A model generated the notes under the pieces. That model had not been told where the DNA came from. It saw nothing but the letters and a program-made list of their open reading frames with translations, and ran no database searches. A stretch of 64,000 nt of DNA from Dongshaea marina. Lineage in GTDB: Bacteria; Pseudomonadota; Gammaproteobacteria; Enterobacterales; Aeromonadaceae. This document shows, piece after piece, positions 34,932-47,526 of the stretch; within the stretch, counting starts at the first letter, position 1; every line of letters starts with the position of its first letter. The stretch is taken from positions 57,501 to 121,500 of the forward strand of contig NZ_CP028897.1 in NCBI RefSeq assembly GCF_003072645.1, written 5' to 3'. The position numbers and the translations under genes are program-made.

Positions 34932-36082
34932 GTGAATTATTAGGATATAGCAGGCAGTGGCTGGAGAATCACGGGGCAATCCATACCGCCACAGAGATCT
35001 CCCAGCAACCCGAACTATGGCGTCAACTGGCCAGGGACTTAGCCGAAAACCGTGATATAGAGGCGTTTCTAAGGCCCGTTTTGCAGCACGATCAACTGAG
35101 GGTGATCCTGACCGGAGCCGGCACCTCCGCCTTTGCCGGCCGAGCCCTGGCTCCCTGGCTAAACCAAAACAGTAAGCTTCAGGTTGAGGCGATTGCGACC
35201 ACAGATATTGTGGCAAATCCTTCTCAATACCTGAGCTGCGAGCGGCCAACACTGCTGGTCTCTTTTGCCCGCTCAGGGAATAGCCCCGAAAGCGTGGCGG
35301 CAGTCGCTCTGGCCGATCAGTTACTGGATGGCTGCCATCACCTGGTTCTGACCTGTAATCCGCAAGGTGAGCTGTCCAACTATGCTGAGCGAAGCGCTAA
35401 TGCCTGCCGGGTGTTAATGCCCGATGGCTCAAACGATAAGAGCTTTGCCATGACCTCCAGCTTCAGCTGCATGCTGGTTGCTGCCCTGCTGTTACTTGAT
35501 GGGGGAGATGTCAGCCAAAGCGCTTCTGAGCTGTCGGCTGTGGCTGAGATCTGTGAGCAAAAACTGCTGGAGTGGCAGCAAGCGGTCAGGGAACTGGCGA
35601 GCAAAGATTTCAAGCGCCTTATCTACCTTGGCTCAGGCCCCCTGCAGGGGCTTGCCGAGGAGGCTTCACTCAAGATGTTGGAGCTTAGTGCCGGTCAGGT
35701 GATGACCCGTCATGATTCGACGCTTGGCTTTCGCCACGGCCCTAAGTTTGCTTTGGGGTCCGATGGGGTGGCGATACTCTTTGCGTCTGCGGATCAGCAG
35801 ACTCGCCGTTATGACAGGGATCTGTTTTCTGAGTTGCATGATGATGATCTGGCGATGCAGGTGATCGCCCTGTGTGGTGCCGATCCTCTGGGGAGTCACT
35901 GCCTGAGCCTGGAGTGTCCACAGCTCAGGGATGGCTGGCTGATATTCCCCTATATTCTGTTTGCACAGATGCTTGCCTTCGAAAAATCTTTAGCGCTGGG
36001 GTTAACCCCGGACAATCCCTGCCCGACCGGAGAGGTCAATCGCGTGGTGCAGGGCGTCACTATCTATCCATATATCGCGTAA
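34928..36082 (+). CDS. agaS: AgaS, galactosamine-6-phosphate deaminase/isomerase (SIS domains)
   Basis: A 384-residue double-SIS protein. SIS 1 shows LTGAGTSAFAGRAL and VSFARSGNSPESVAAVALAD. SIS 2 contains LIYLGSGPLQGLAEEASLKMLELSAGQVMTRHDSTLGFRHGPKF. It converts galactosamine 6-phosphate to tagatose 6-phosphate with release of ammonia, the key step after AgaA. The start overlaps kbaZ (ATGA) and follows GGAGAGG. E. coli AgaS is the same size (384). Confidence 0.93.
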   Translation: MSELLGYSRQWLENHGAIHTATEISQQPELWRQLARDLAENRDIEAFLRPVLQHDQLRVILTGAGTSAFAGRALAPWLNQNSKLQVEAIATTDIVANPSQYLSCERPTLLVSFARSGNSPESVAAVALADQLLDGCHHLVLTCNPQGELSNYAERSANACRVLMPDGSNDKSFAMTSSFSCMLVAALLLLDGGDVSQSASELSAVAEICEQKLLEWQQAVRELASKDFKRLIYLGSGPLQGLAEEASLKMLELSAGQVMTRHDSTLGFRHGPKFALGSDGVAILFASADQQTRRYDRDLFSELHDDDLAMQVIALCGADPLGSHCLSLECPQLRDGWLIFPYILFAQMLAFEKSLALGLTPDNPCPTGEVNRVVQGVTIYPYIA

Positions 36083-36095
36083 AGGGAAACAAACT

Positions 36096-36590
36096 ATGCC
36101 TAATATCTTACTGACTCGTATCGATAATCGTCTGGTTCATGGTCAGGTTGGGGTGACCTGGACCAATAGTCTGGGGGCTAACCTGGTGTTGGTCGCGAAT
36201 GATGCGGTGGCCGGTGACACGGTTCGCCAGAACCTGATGGATATGGTGGTTTCAGAAGGGGTTCAGACCCGTTACTTTAGTTTGCAAAAAACCATAGATG
36301 TGATCCACAAGGCTGCCGACAGGCAGAAGATACTGATCGTCTGTGAGACGCCTCAGGATGTATTGACCCTGGTCAGGGGCGGGGTTCCGATCAGCAAGGT
36401 CAATGTCGGGAACATGCATTTTAGCGAGGGTAAGACCCAGGTTCATAAGACGGTTTCGGTGGATGGAGATGATGTCGATACCTTCCGCCAGTTGTGGGAG
36501 CAGGGGGTTTACTGTGAGCAAAGAGGTGTCCCGACAGAATCAGGAACGGATATGCAGAACCTGCTCAGCAGGGAGGCGATCCCATGCTAG
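36096..36590 (+). CDS. agaV: PTS mannose-family EIIB, N-acetylgalactosamine-specific
   Basis: A 164-residue cytoplasmic IIB domain that takes phosphate from IIA and gives it to the sugar. The phosphorylated His lies in LTRIDNRLVHGQVGVTW (His15). Similarity to E. coli AgaV is strong (ANLVLVANDAVAGDTVRQNLMDMVV, ADRQKILIVCETPQDVLTLVRGGVP, NVGNMHFSEGK), which supports N-acetylgalactosamine as substrate. It overlaps the IIC gene by 7 nt. Confidence 0.92.
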   Translation: MPNILLTRIDNRLVHGQVGVTWTNSLGANLVLVANDAVAGDTVRQNLMDMVVSEGVQTRYFSLQKTIDVIHKAADRQKILIVCETPQDVLTLVRGGVPISKVNVGNMHFSEGKTQVHKTVSVDGDDVDTFRQLWEQGVYCEQRGVPTESGTDMQNLLSREAIPC

Positions 36591-37354
36591 TCGAAGCGAT
36601 ACTGATAGGGATCTTTGCCGGAATAGCCGGGATTGATCTCTTTGACGGGCTGACCCACATCCATCGTCCTGTGGTCGCCGGAGCTGTGGTGGGTTTGATT
36701 CTCGGGGACTTGAAGACCGGTCTGATTGTCGGTGGCTCCCTGGAGTTGGTGTGGATGGGGATGGTGCCCCTGGCGGGAGCTCAGCCACCTAACGTGGTGA
36801 TTGGGGGAGTGATCGGGACGGCGTTTGCGATTTTAACCAAGTCGGATCCCAAGGTGGCGATCGGTGTTGCCATGCCTTTTGCCATAGCGGTGCAGGGCTG
36901 TATCACCCTGCTGTTTACCGCTTACTCGCCGGTGATGCACAAGTGCGACAAGATGGTGGCTCAGGGCAACTGGCGTGGAATTGAGTTGGTGAACTACTCG
37001 GGTCCGCTGATCTTATTCTGCTTTTATTTCATTATCTCGTTTTTGCCTATCTATTACGGGGCCTCGGCGGCAGGAGCCATTGTTCAGGAAGCACCTTCCT
37101 GGCTGCTTGGGGGCCTGAGTGTTGCGGGCGGCATGATGCCTGCCATCGGCTTTGCGCTACTGATGAAGATCATGCTTAAGAAGAACTATATCGCCTATTT
37201 TATCTTCGGTTTCATCGCAGTGACCTACCTCAAGCTGCCGATCATTGCGGTAGCCCTGGTTGCGCTTGGGATTGCGCTGGTGGACTACTTCAACACCAGT
37301 CGCAGCGGTGACAATAACAATAATCAGCAGCAGGAGGCTCAAGATGGCATCTGA
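36584..37354 (+). CDS. agaW: PTS mannose-family EIIC, N-acetylgalactosamine-specific
   Basis: A 256-residue membrane permease subunit, with helices from about 3 to 230. Family markers are GLTHIHRPVVAGAVVGLILGD, GGSLELVWMGMVPLAGAQPPNVVIGG and GGMMPAIGFALLMKIMLKKNYIAYF. A hydrophilic Asn/Gln tail ends in DGI. Start ATG 36584 follows GGAGG. IIC and IID form the sugar channel; the next gene, IID, overlaps by 11 nt. The agaW/agaC choice is by order in the operon. Confidence 0.92.
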   Translation: MLVEAILIGIFAGIAGIDLFDGLTHIHRPVVAGAVVGLILGDLKTGLIVGGSLELVWMGMVPLAGAQPPNVVIGGVIGTAFAILTKSDPKVAIGVAMPFAIAVQGCITLLFTAYSPVMHKCDKMVAQGNWRGIELVNYSGPLILFCFYFIISFLPIYYGASAAGAIVQEAPSWLLGGLSVAGGMMPAIGFALLMKIMLKKNYIAYFIFGFIAVTYLKLPIIAVALVALGIALVDYFNTSRSGDNNNNQQQEAQDGI

Positions 37355-38236
37355 TGTGGACGTATTACTGGGGGAAGAGAAGGCGCTGCGCCGGATGGAG
37401 CAGGCACTCGAAACCTCTCAGGTCGAGGTAGATGAATATCAGGACCAGGAGCAGGCGGCAGACCTGACACGACGCGATATCAATATCATGGCGCTGCGCA
37501 CCCTGCTGCTCCAGGCCTCCTTTAACTATGAGAGGATGCAGGCGGGGGCTGGCTGTATGGATTGATCCCGGGGCTTCGAAAGATCCATCGAAATAAGCAG
37601 GATCTGAGTAATTCGATGAAGATGCATATGGAGTTTATCAATGTGCATCCCTTTGATGTCAGCCTGCTTGCCGGATTAGTGTTGGCGATGGAGCAGGGCA
37701 AGGAGCGGATCTCGACGATTCGCTCGATCAAGGTTGCCCTGATGGGCCCCCTGGGGGGAATAGGTGATGCTTTGTTCTGGCTGACTCTGCTCCCCATCTG
37801 TGCCGGCATTGGTGCGGCGCTGGCGATGCAGGGCAGTATCTTTGGGCCGATCGTGTTCCTGCTGCTGTTCAATTCGGTGCATTTTGGTCTTCGCTTCGGG
37901 CTGGCTCACTATGGCTATAAAACTGGCCTTGGGGCGGTAGCCGCCCTTAAGGAGAATACCAAGAAGATCTCCCATGCAGCCTCCATTGTCGGCATGACAG
38001 TGATAGGGGCGCTTATCGCCTCCTATGTTCACCTATCGACGCCGCTGATCATTGAGGCGGGCAAGGCCAGGGTGCCACTACAGACCGGGGTACTGGACAA
38101 GCTGATGCCGAATCTGTTGCCACTGCTATTTACCTTTGGTGTCTACTGGTTGATGAAGCGGGGCTTTTCCCCGGTGAAGCTGATTGGGATCACTGTGGTG
38201 ATCGGTATTGCGGGTCGCTTAAGCGGCGTGTTGTAA
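37344..38236 (+). pseudogene. agaD: PTS mannose-family EIID, frameshifted
   Basis: Two frames join into a 297-residue IID subunit. Frame 1 (37344-37565) carries an extra acidic N-terminus and then RRDINIMALRTLLLQASFNYERMQAG. Frame 2 continues with LIPGLRKIHRNKQDL, MKMHMEFINVHPFDVSLLAGLVLAMEQGK, VALMGPLGGIGDALFWLTLLPICAGIGA and a C-terminal helix. The break lies in the G5 run at 37544-37548; one more G gives AGGWLYGLIPGL, the expected sequence. Start ATG 37344 follows AGGAGG. If real, the break would disable GalNAc/GalN uptake by this PTS; a sequencing slip is more likely given the intact neighbours. Confidence 0.9.
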
Positions 38237-38259
38237 CCCGATGAAGATGAGGTTTTAGG

Positions 38260-38683
38260 ATGATTTCAGTTGTTTTAACCGGCCATGGCCATTTTGCCAG
38301 TGGCCTGACTCAGGCTCTGTTGCAGATCACCGGTGAGCACCCACAGTTTCGGGCTATCGACTTTCCCGAGAGTAAGAGTTCAGAGCAGTTGGAGCAGGAG
38401 ATGCGGGAGGCGATCACTGAGCTCGATAGCGGCGAGGGTGTGGTATTTCTCACCGATATTCTTGGCGGGACACCCTTTCGCACCGCAAGTCTGCTGACCC
38501 TTGAGAGTCCCAATATTGAGGTAGTGACAGGAACTAACCTGCAACTTCTGACCGAGATGCTGCTGGAGCGTGATGAGTTGTCGCTCAATGAGTTTCGTGA
38601 GCAGGCGGTTGAGTCTGGTTTACGTGGTATCACCAGCTACTTCCATCAGCAGCAAACCATGTCACAGCCCGAGGATGTAACGG

Positions 38684-38694
<11 letters not shown>
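38260..38694 (+). CDS. agaF: PTS mannose-family EIIA
   Basis: A 144-residue cytoplasmic IIA domain, phosphorylated by HPr on His in VVLTGHGHFASG. Other family marks are GVVFLTDILGGTPFRTASLL and VVTGTNLQLLTEML. With IIB, IIC and IID it completes the four-part transporter. It overlaps agaA by 11 nt. Confidence 0.92.
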
Positions 38695-41383
<2,689 letters not shown>

Positions 41384-42377
41384 TGGGGGGATCCTGTCCC
41401 CCTCCAGTAACTGTGCGGCCAGTTTGACCGCGGTTGATCCCATCTCATCGGGTTGCTGGGCTATGGTGGCAGTCAGAAGACCCCGCTCAATGGCACTGAG
41501 GGCTCGTTTGCTGCCATCAAATCCGATCACGATCGGCGGAGACGGATGATCCAGCAGGGCTTGCAGGGCTCCCAATGCCATCTCATCATTTTGTGCAAAT
41601 ACCGCCTTGATCTGAGGATGTTTTTTGATCAACCTCTGCATGGCGAGTTTCCCCTGGTGCCTGTCAAAGTTACCCACCTCGCTGCCGACCAAGGTTAGGG
41701 GGCCTTTTTTTATCTGCTCGATGAATCCCTTACCCCGCTGCTGTGCGGTATCCGTATCCGGGATCCCGACCAGCATGCCGATATCCCCCTCGCCTTTCAG
41801 GAAGCGCTCTAAGAGGTTCGCCGCCATCTGGCCACCGATAATATTGTCTGAGGAGACATGGGATACAGCCAGGTTCGATCGAATCGCCCGATCCAGGGTG
41901 ATCACGGGTATTTTGGCTTCAGAGGCCAGCTTAACCGCGTTATCTGAGTGAAAAGAATCGGTCGGATTGAGCAAGATCACCCCGGCCTTGTTGCTGATGC
42001 ACTGCTGGATCAGGGTATTTTCCTTCTGCAGTGAGTTTTCTGAGTCATAGGTATCTATGGGGTAGCCGTGACGAGCCGACTCCTTGCGGGCCGCATCGCG
42101 AATTGAGGCAAAAAATGGGTTGCTGACATTGGAGAGGATCAGGCATAACTGGGGCTTGTGTCTGCTCTGTTTTTCACAGGCGCTTAGCAGCAGCGCCAGC
42201 GAGCATATCAGCAGAGCTCGGATTGCTATTCCCAGTCTGGTCCTTTTGGGCTGATGATCGACTCTGACCATTGGCAGACTACCTTTCGCATATGGAACCT
42301 ATTTTTTGAGTATAGATGGATGATCACCAGGAATGTAGTCATGAGGTGTTTTGGCTTATTTAAGTGGGATCATGGTA

Positions 42378-42413
42378 TCAAACCGGTGCGATGACAGTTT
42401 CGCACCGGTTTGA
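42378..42413. terminator. Long perfect inverted repeat after RND operon 2
   Basis: TCAAACCGGTGCGA, 8-nt loop, TCGCACCGGTTTGA: a perfect 14-bp stem just past the permease stop. There is no clear T tract on either side, so it may be a Rho-independent terminator of weak type or an mRNA-stabilising hairpin. Confidence 0.6.
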
Positions 42414-42420
42414 TGAGGGA

Positions 42421-45400
42421 CTACTTCTGTGGTGATGGCTCCTGCTCCAGTCCTGCCGCCGGAGATTCATCCTGCTCTTCACTCTTGAGCGGGCGTTTGA
42501 AGCGCTGCACCATCAGGTAGACGCTGGGCACCACAAACAGGGGATCTATGATACCGATCAGCATCCCTGAGATGATGATAATTCCAAGAGAACCCATCGC
42601 CATTGCCCCCGGACCCGTCTCGATGATCAGTGGGACAGCCCCCAGCACCATGGTCAGTGATGTCATCAGAATGGGCCGTAACCGGGTCTTGGTTGCCTCC
42701 AGAATCGCCTCCCGGGGAGAGGCCCCTTCCCGGCGTAATTCATTGGCAAACTCGGTGATTAGGATCCCGTGTTTACATATGAGTCCAACCAGGGTCACCA
42801 GGCCTATCTCGGAGTAGACATTCAGGCTGTAGTCACTGAAATAGAGTACCCACAGGGCCGCTGACAGGGTCAGAGGCAGGGAGAGCATCACGATAAAGGC
42901 GTCCACCGGGCTTTCAAACTGGGCACTCAATACCAGATAGATGAAGATCAGGGCTGCCGCGAACACAAACCACATCTGAGAGCTGGTCTCCAGGTACTGC
43001 AGTGCATCATTGATGTAGTGATAGCTGGCCGAAGCCGGCATCAGGCTCGGTAGCATGCTGTCTACCGCCTTGATCCCTTCGCCCATACTGACACCATCGG
43101 CCAGGCGAATCGACAGAGAGGCCGAGGTTGCCCTGTCATACTGGGAGATCGATCTCGGTCCTACCTCTGTGGTGATGCTGATCAGCTGACTCAGGGGAAC
43201 CAGTTGTCCCTCATCATTTTGGATCTTGAGCTGCTTGATCGAGCTTGGAGTGATGGTATAGCTCTTGTTCATCTGGATCTCCAGCGGGTAGTTAACCCCC
43301 TGGTAGCTCATGTCGTTATCCAGACTGGTGCCACTGAGGGCCACCTTGAGCACCTGCTGAAGATCGGTCAGGGAGACGCCGTACTGGGATGCTGCGACCC
43401 GGTTGATCTTGATCATGAACTGATTCTGATCGAACTTAAGATTACTCCGGACCTGCTTAAACAGAGGGGATTTCTCCAGCTGATTGGTGACTTCGGTCAT
43501 CTGTTTAGAGAGCTGGCTATAGTCTGCGGAGCTGGAGACATTGATGTCTATTCCCCCGCTATTGCCCTTGCTGCCGCTGCCTGTATCGACCGGCGGAACC
43601 ACCCCGGTAAACACCATGTTTCCTCCCTGGCGAAGGGAGCTGTCGATCATCCGGCTGATCTGTTCAGCACTCAGGGAGCGCTCATCCCAGGGCTTGAGAC
43701 CGATAAAGCCGCGGATAAAGTCGGTGCTGGCCATGATGGCAACATGTTCGATTCCCGGGATCTTCTTGAGCTTCTGGCTCATGTTATCGATCATCTTTTG
43801 CTCGGTGGCATCATCACTACTGCCCACCAGTGGCTGGAATATGGTGATCTGCCCCGAGTCTTCCGATGGGATCATCTCTGAGGGACTGTGGGTCAGGGGC
43901 CAGTAGCTGGTGGCCAGCACCACTACCATCAGCAGTAGGATGGTCTTGCGGTAGTCAATGGTGTAACGCAGGGCTTTTTGGTAAAGCTCAGACAGCCGTG
44001 TGAGCTGATGGTTGATCCAGGCTTCAAAGCGACCGGCAGGCTTGTGGTCCATCATCCGGCTGCACATCATGGGGGAGAGGGTTAGTGCCACGATACCTGA
44101 GATGATCACAGTCCCGGCCAGGGTGAAGGCGAACTGTTTAAATAGCTGGCCGGTGATCCCGCTGGCAAGGCCCACCGGAATATAGACGGCAGCCAGGGTC
44201 AGGGTGGTGGCAATGATCGCAAAACCTATCTGGCGGCAGGCGATGACCGTTGCCTTGCGTACCGAGGAGTGGTGTTTGAGTTGACGATGCACATTCTCTG
44301 TCACCACGATCGCATCATCCACCACCAGGCCTACCGCCAATAGCATTGCTAGCAGGGTGAGTGAGTTGATGCTGAAATCGGCGGCCTTCATGATGATAAA
44401 GGAGCACAGCAGACACACAGGGATGGTGACGATAGGGATCAGCGCAATCCGAAGGCTCCCTAAAAATAGCCAGATCACTCCGGCAACCAGCAGGACTGCA
44501 AGACCGATCGCCAGATAAACATCGCTCAGGGCACTGTTGATAAAGGTCGACTTATCCAGCAGCACGGTTGCTTTCATGCCACTAGGCAGATTGAGTGTAT
44601 CCAGCAGGCTATGTACCTGCTCCGATAGCACCAGGGTGTTGGCGGTGGCAGTATACTGGGGGGTCAAGACGAACAGCATCGAGTTCTTGCTGCCAAAATC
44701 GATTATGGGTTTTACCTCCATCTCGTTCCCCGGGGTTCCTATGGTCACGGTGGCGATTTCGGACAGACGGATCGGCTGCTGCTGATATTTGGCAACCACT
44801 GAGTCTTTAATGCTATTGAGGTTGTCGATGGCGCCATTGGAGATCAGCTGATACTGGCTGTTTTTACCCGAGGTTGAGCCACTGATGGCGGTGATTCCAT
44901 CGAGATCACTGACCGTATTGATCACCGAGTTGAGATCCAGCCCGTACTGATGGATCTTATCCGGGTTGAGGGTGATCAGAACCGACTGGGTGGCATCGGG
45001 GGCGACACTGACACTCCCCGCCGATGGCAGCTGCTCCAGGCGAGGTAGCAGGGTGTTGTTACCATACTGACGAAACTCGTATTCGGGCTGGTTGGGGCCC
45101 GGAGTCAATCCGATCACCAGGGCTGGCAAGCCGTTATCATCGGACTTGCTTACGGTCGGTGAGATATCATCGGGCAGAGTGCTCTCAATATTGGATATGT
45201 CACTTTGCAGCTCGTTTACCAGGGTGTCGATACCCGCATCATCGACCCCGTCGGCCACATCTATGGTGATATCCCCCTTGCCCCGGCGTGCAGTTGCCGT
45301 GATATGCCCGATTCCCTCGGTGCCGGCAATGGCATCCTGAATCGGGATCAGCACCTCGGTCATCATGTTTTGCGCCGCGAGTCCATCATCCTTGGCCGAG

Positions 45401-45540
45401 ATCTGGATCTTGGATTGAGCAATCTGTGGCGTATAGCGTAGCGAGAGTTTCTGGCTGAGGATGAGGCCGATCAGCACAGGAATCAGCCAGATGACGGTAC
45501 AGAGTACCGGGCGACGCAGGCAGAGTTCGGTCAGTTTCAT
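42421..45540 (-). CDS. RND efflux permease (second system)
   Basis: A complete 1039-residue RND transporter. The N-terminus is MKLTELCLRRPVLCTVIWLI. The conserved parts include LLAVGLVVDDAIVVTENVHRQL (TM4 with proton-relay Asp residues), GLASGITGQLFKQFAFTLAGTV, SPMMCSRMM, PSEDSGQITIF and GLICKHGILITEFANELRREGASPREAILEATKTRLRPILMT near TM11. The C-terminus is charged (SEEQDESPAAGLEQEPSPQK). Partner adaptor directly upstream with an ATGA overlap. No regulator and no outer-membrane channel is adjacent, so a shared TolC-type channel is likely. Substrates unknown. Confidence 0.92.
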   Translation of the reverse strand: MKLTELCLRRPVLCTVIWLIPVLIGLILSQKLSLRYTPQIAQSKIQISAKDDGLAAQNMMTEVLIPIQDAIAGTEGIGHITATARRGKGDITIDVADGVDDAGIDTLVNELQSDISNIESTLPDDISPTVSKSDDNGLPALVIGLTPGPNQPEYEFRQYGNNTLLPRLEQLPSAGSVSVAPDATQSVLITLNPDKIHQYGLDLNSVINTVSDLDGITAISGSTSGKNSQYQLISNGAIDNLNSIKDSVVAKYQQQPIRLSEIATVTIGTPGNEMEVKPIIDFGSKNSMLFVLTPQYTATANTLVLSEQVHSLLDTLNLPSGMKATVLLDKSTFINSALSDVYLAIGLAVLLVAGVIWLFLGSLRIALIPIVTIPVCLLCSFIIMKAADFSINSLTLLAMLLAVGLVVDDAIVVTENVHRQLKHHSSVRKATVIACRQIGFAIIATTLTLAAVYIPVGLASGITGQLFKQFAFTLAGTVIISGIVALTLSPMMCSRMMDHKPAGRFEAWINHQLTRLSELYQKALRYTIDYRKTILLLMVVVLATSYWPLTHSPSEMIPSEDSGQITIFQPLVGSSDDATEQKMIDNMSQKLKKIPGIEHVAIMASTDFIRGFIGLKPWDERSLSAEQISRMIDSSLRQGGNMVFTGVVPPVDTGSGSKGNSGGIDINVSSSADYSQLSKQMTEVTNQLEKSPLFKQVRSNLKFDQNQFMIKINRVAASQYGVSLTDLQQVLKVALSGTSLDNDMSYQGVNYPLEIQMNKSYTITPSSIKQLKIQNDEGQLVPLSQLISITTEVGPRSISQYDRATSASLSIRLADGVSMGEGIKAVDSMLPSLMPASASYHYINDALQYLETSSQMWFVFAAALIFIYLVLSAQFESPVDAFIVMLSLPLTLSAALWVLYFSDYSLNVYSEIGLVTLVGLICKHGILITEFANELRREGASPREAILEATKTRLRPILMTSLTMVLGAVPLIIETGPGAMAMGSLGIIIISGMLIGIIDPLFVVPSVYLMVQRFKRPLKSEEQDESPAAGLEQEPSPQK

Positions 45541-46621
45541 CCGTGATTCACTCCCTTGGCGCTGTTATTGGCCGCCAGCTGCTGGGCTGCATTGTTGACC
45601 GTAACCGTCTCATCGGAGTGCAGGAAGTTCTGACCGTTGGTGACCAGCTCCTCACCCGCCTTGAGGCCGCTTAAGATCTGCACATAGCCATCGTAATAAT
45701 TGCCGACCTTGACCTCGCGCAGCACCGCCTTGCCGTTTTCTACCACATAGGCCTGCATCCCCTCCAGATTGGAGAGCAGGCTGCCGGTCGGAATGGTTAC
45801 CTGATCTTTGAGTAGAGAGGTTTTCTGGACCACCTTGACGTTTTGCCCGGGCTTGAGGGTTGAGCCAGGAGTTACCTTTGCTTTGAGTGTCATCAGTCCG
45901 GTACTGATATTGGGAGAGATATAGATGACGGTGCCGCTGGCATGATTCTGTGCATCGGACTCAGATTGTATGCTGACCGTCTGTCCAAGCTTGAGGACAG
46001 AGCGCTCGGAGGCTGAAAGCTGATAGGTGACCGTGAGCTCGTCCGGATCGTAGAGAGTTGCAATGTCACTGCCCGAATCCAGCAGATCACCTACATGATA
46101 GTCGGTGATACTGATGATGCCGGCGAAGGGAGCCTTAATGGAGAGCTCTGACAGCAGGGCTGTATCCTGAGCCAATACGGCCCTGGCCTGCTGATAGCTG
46201 CTGTAGCTGTCATCATAGCTGCTCTGGGAGGTGAGCCCTTTTTTTAACATGGTCGACTGACGCTGCCAGTCCGCCTTGGCAAGGTTGAGTTTTGCCTGAT
46301 CCTCTGCAACCTGCGCTGCTGCGGTTCGGGTATCCTGCTGTAGCAACAGCTCCCCTGCTTGACTCTCTCGCCCCCTGAAAAATTGATCTGGGTGATGGAG
46401 TTGGTCTGCAGGCTCTTGAGGGTCACATAGCGTAGAGACTTGACCGAGCCATAACCCGAGGTGCTATCGGTCAGGGTCCGGGTGGTGATCGCCTGAGTTT
46501 CGACTTGTGCGGCTGGCCGCCCTTTGGGTGCCGCAGGGCCTTTTTTAAAGAAAATAAGGCTGGCGGCTGTGATGACAACCACAGCACCCAACAGTGAACA
46601 GGTCAGTTTTTTATGTCGCAT
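45537..46621 (-). pseudogene. RND periplasmic adaptor (second system), frameshifted
   Basis: Two frames join into a 361-residue membrane fusion protein. Frame 1 has the N-terminal helix (LTCSLLGAVVVITAASLIFF) and TQINFSGGERVKQG of the first lipoyl half. Frame 2 continues with LLQQDTRTAAAQVAEDQAKL, a coiled coil, SIKAPFAGIISITDYHVGDLLD and the beta-barrel and membrane-proximal domains. The break is in the C4 run at 46352-46355; one more base gives VKQGELLLQQDTR. The stop overlaps the permease start by 4 nt. The adaptor links the pump to an outer-membrane channel. Confidence 0.88.
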
Positions 46622-46870
46622 GGGGCAAATTATTCCGGCAATAACATTTTAGAGACGAGCAGGCTCTCATCCCGAGGCGCTGCACTATTTTGTGGGAGTC
46701 ACTATCGCAGATAGACTGAAATATCTTTTGTCGCAGCGGTGTTTATTTGTGACAAAGTTTGTCAGCCGTCATCAAGGAAACAGCGGTTAACCTTTGATTG
46801 TTTTTTAAACGGCTAGCCAGGATGAAAGAAGAGGCCCCTGGAGGCCGAGTCGGTCAGCAATGGAGTTGTT

Positions 46871-47236
46871 ATGGTGAACTTTCAAAATGGATCCGAGCAT
46901 AGCTTCGGTACAATGGGTCAAAGTTCGGCAATTGATATCTCGCTGGGATCCGCCGAGCTTGAGCTGTTCATTCGCCTGTGTGGACATGGGCCTGATTTTG
47001 GCTATCTCCCGGCCCTGGTCAATGAGGTTTCTCAATCGATAGGGTTGGAGAACACTGAGTTGCTGCTGCAGCGAGTTGCGTTTATCAGTGCCTTTTATCG
47101 TCGCTGGCGACTGGCGGGAGAAACCCGGGTGCGGGCCAGTGAGCTCCAGCTGGCAGGCTATGAGCTGGAAGAGGATCCACGTTTTGTGCGCAGCTTTCGG
47201 CAGGCGTTAATGGCGGCTCAGGCGGAGCCAGCCTGA
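46871..47236 (+). CDS. Hypothetical protein, 121 residues
   Basis: A soluble, mostly helical protein with no signal peptide: IDISLGSAELELFIRLCGHGPDFGYLP, then NEVSQSIGLENTELLLQRVAFISAFYRRWRLAGE and a C-terminal ELQLAGYELEEDPRFVRSFRQAL. GGAG lies 5 nt before the ATG. I do not recognise the family. It stands alone between the second RND operon and the IS element, at the edge of the accessory region. Confidence 0.6.
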   Translation: MVNFQNGSEHSFGTMGQSSAIDISLGSAELELFIRLCGHGPDFGYLPALVNEVSQSIGLENTELLLQRVAFISAFYRRWRLAGETRVRASELQLAGYELEEDPRFVRSFRQALMAAQAEPA

Positions 47237-47517
47237 ATATATAGTATCCTCCCTGAGGATGAAGGTCTCAGTAGCATTTATGATGTTATTCGGGCTGATT
47301 AATCTCTGAAAAATGGCTGGCTATTTTGGAGACTTGAGTCTGTGTCTAAATAGCTGACCCTATTACTGCTACATCTGTTGATGTGTGCTGGCAGACACGC
47401 TATGAATCCATCCATGGAATCTCCACCGCGTCATCCATGATGCCGAGGGGCTGCTCATTCACAATTCAACATCTGGTTCAAGTGATCTACTATTTGGAGC
47501 ATTTATTTAGGCTGCTT

Positions 47518-47526
47518 GTAATGGAC
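47518..47526. repeat. Target-site duplication, left
   Basis: GTAATGGAC, identical to 48568-48576. Nine base pairs is the usual duplication length for the IS903 group. Confidence 0.9.

Noticed and set aside
43204-43881. A 225-codon plus-strand frame opposite the second RND permease
   Set aside because: Shadow frame inside a conserved transporter gene.
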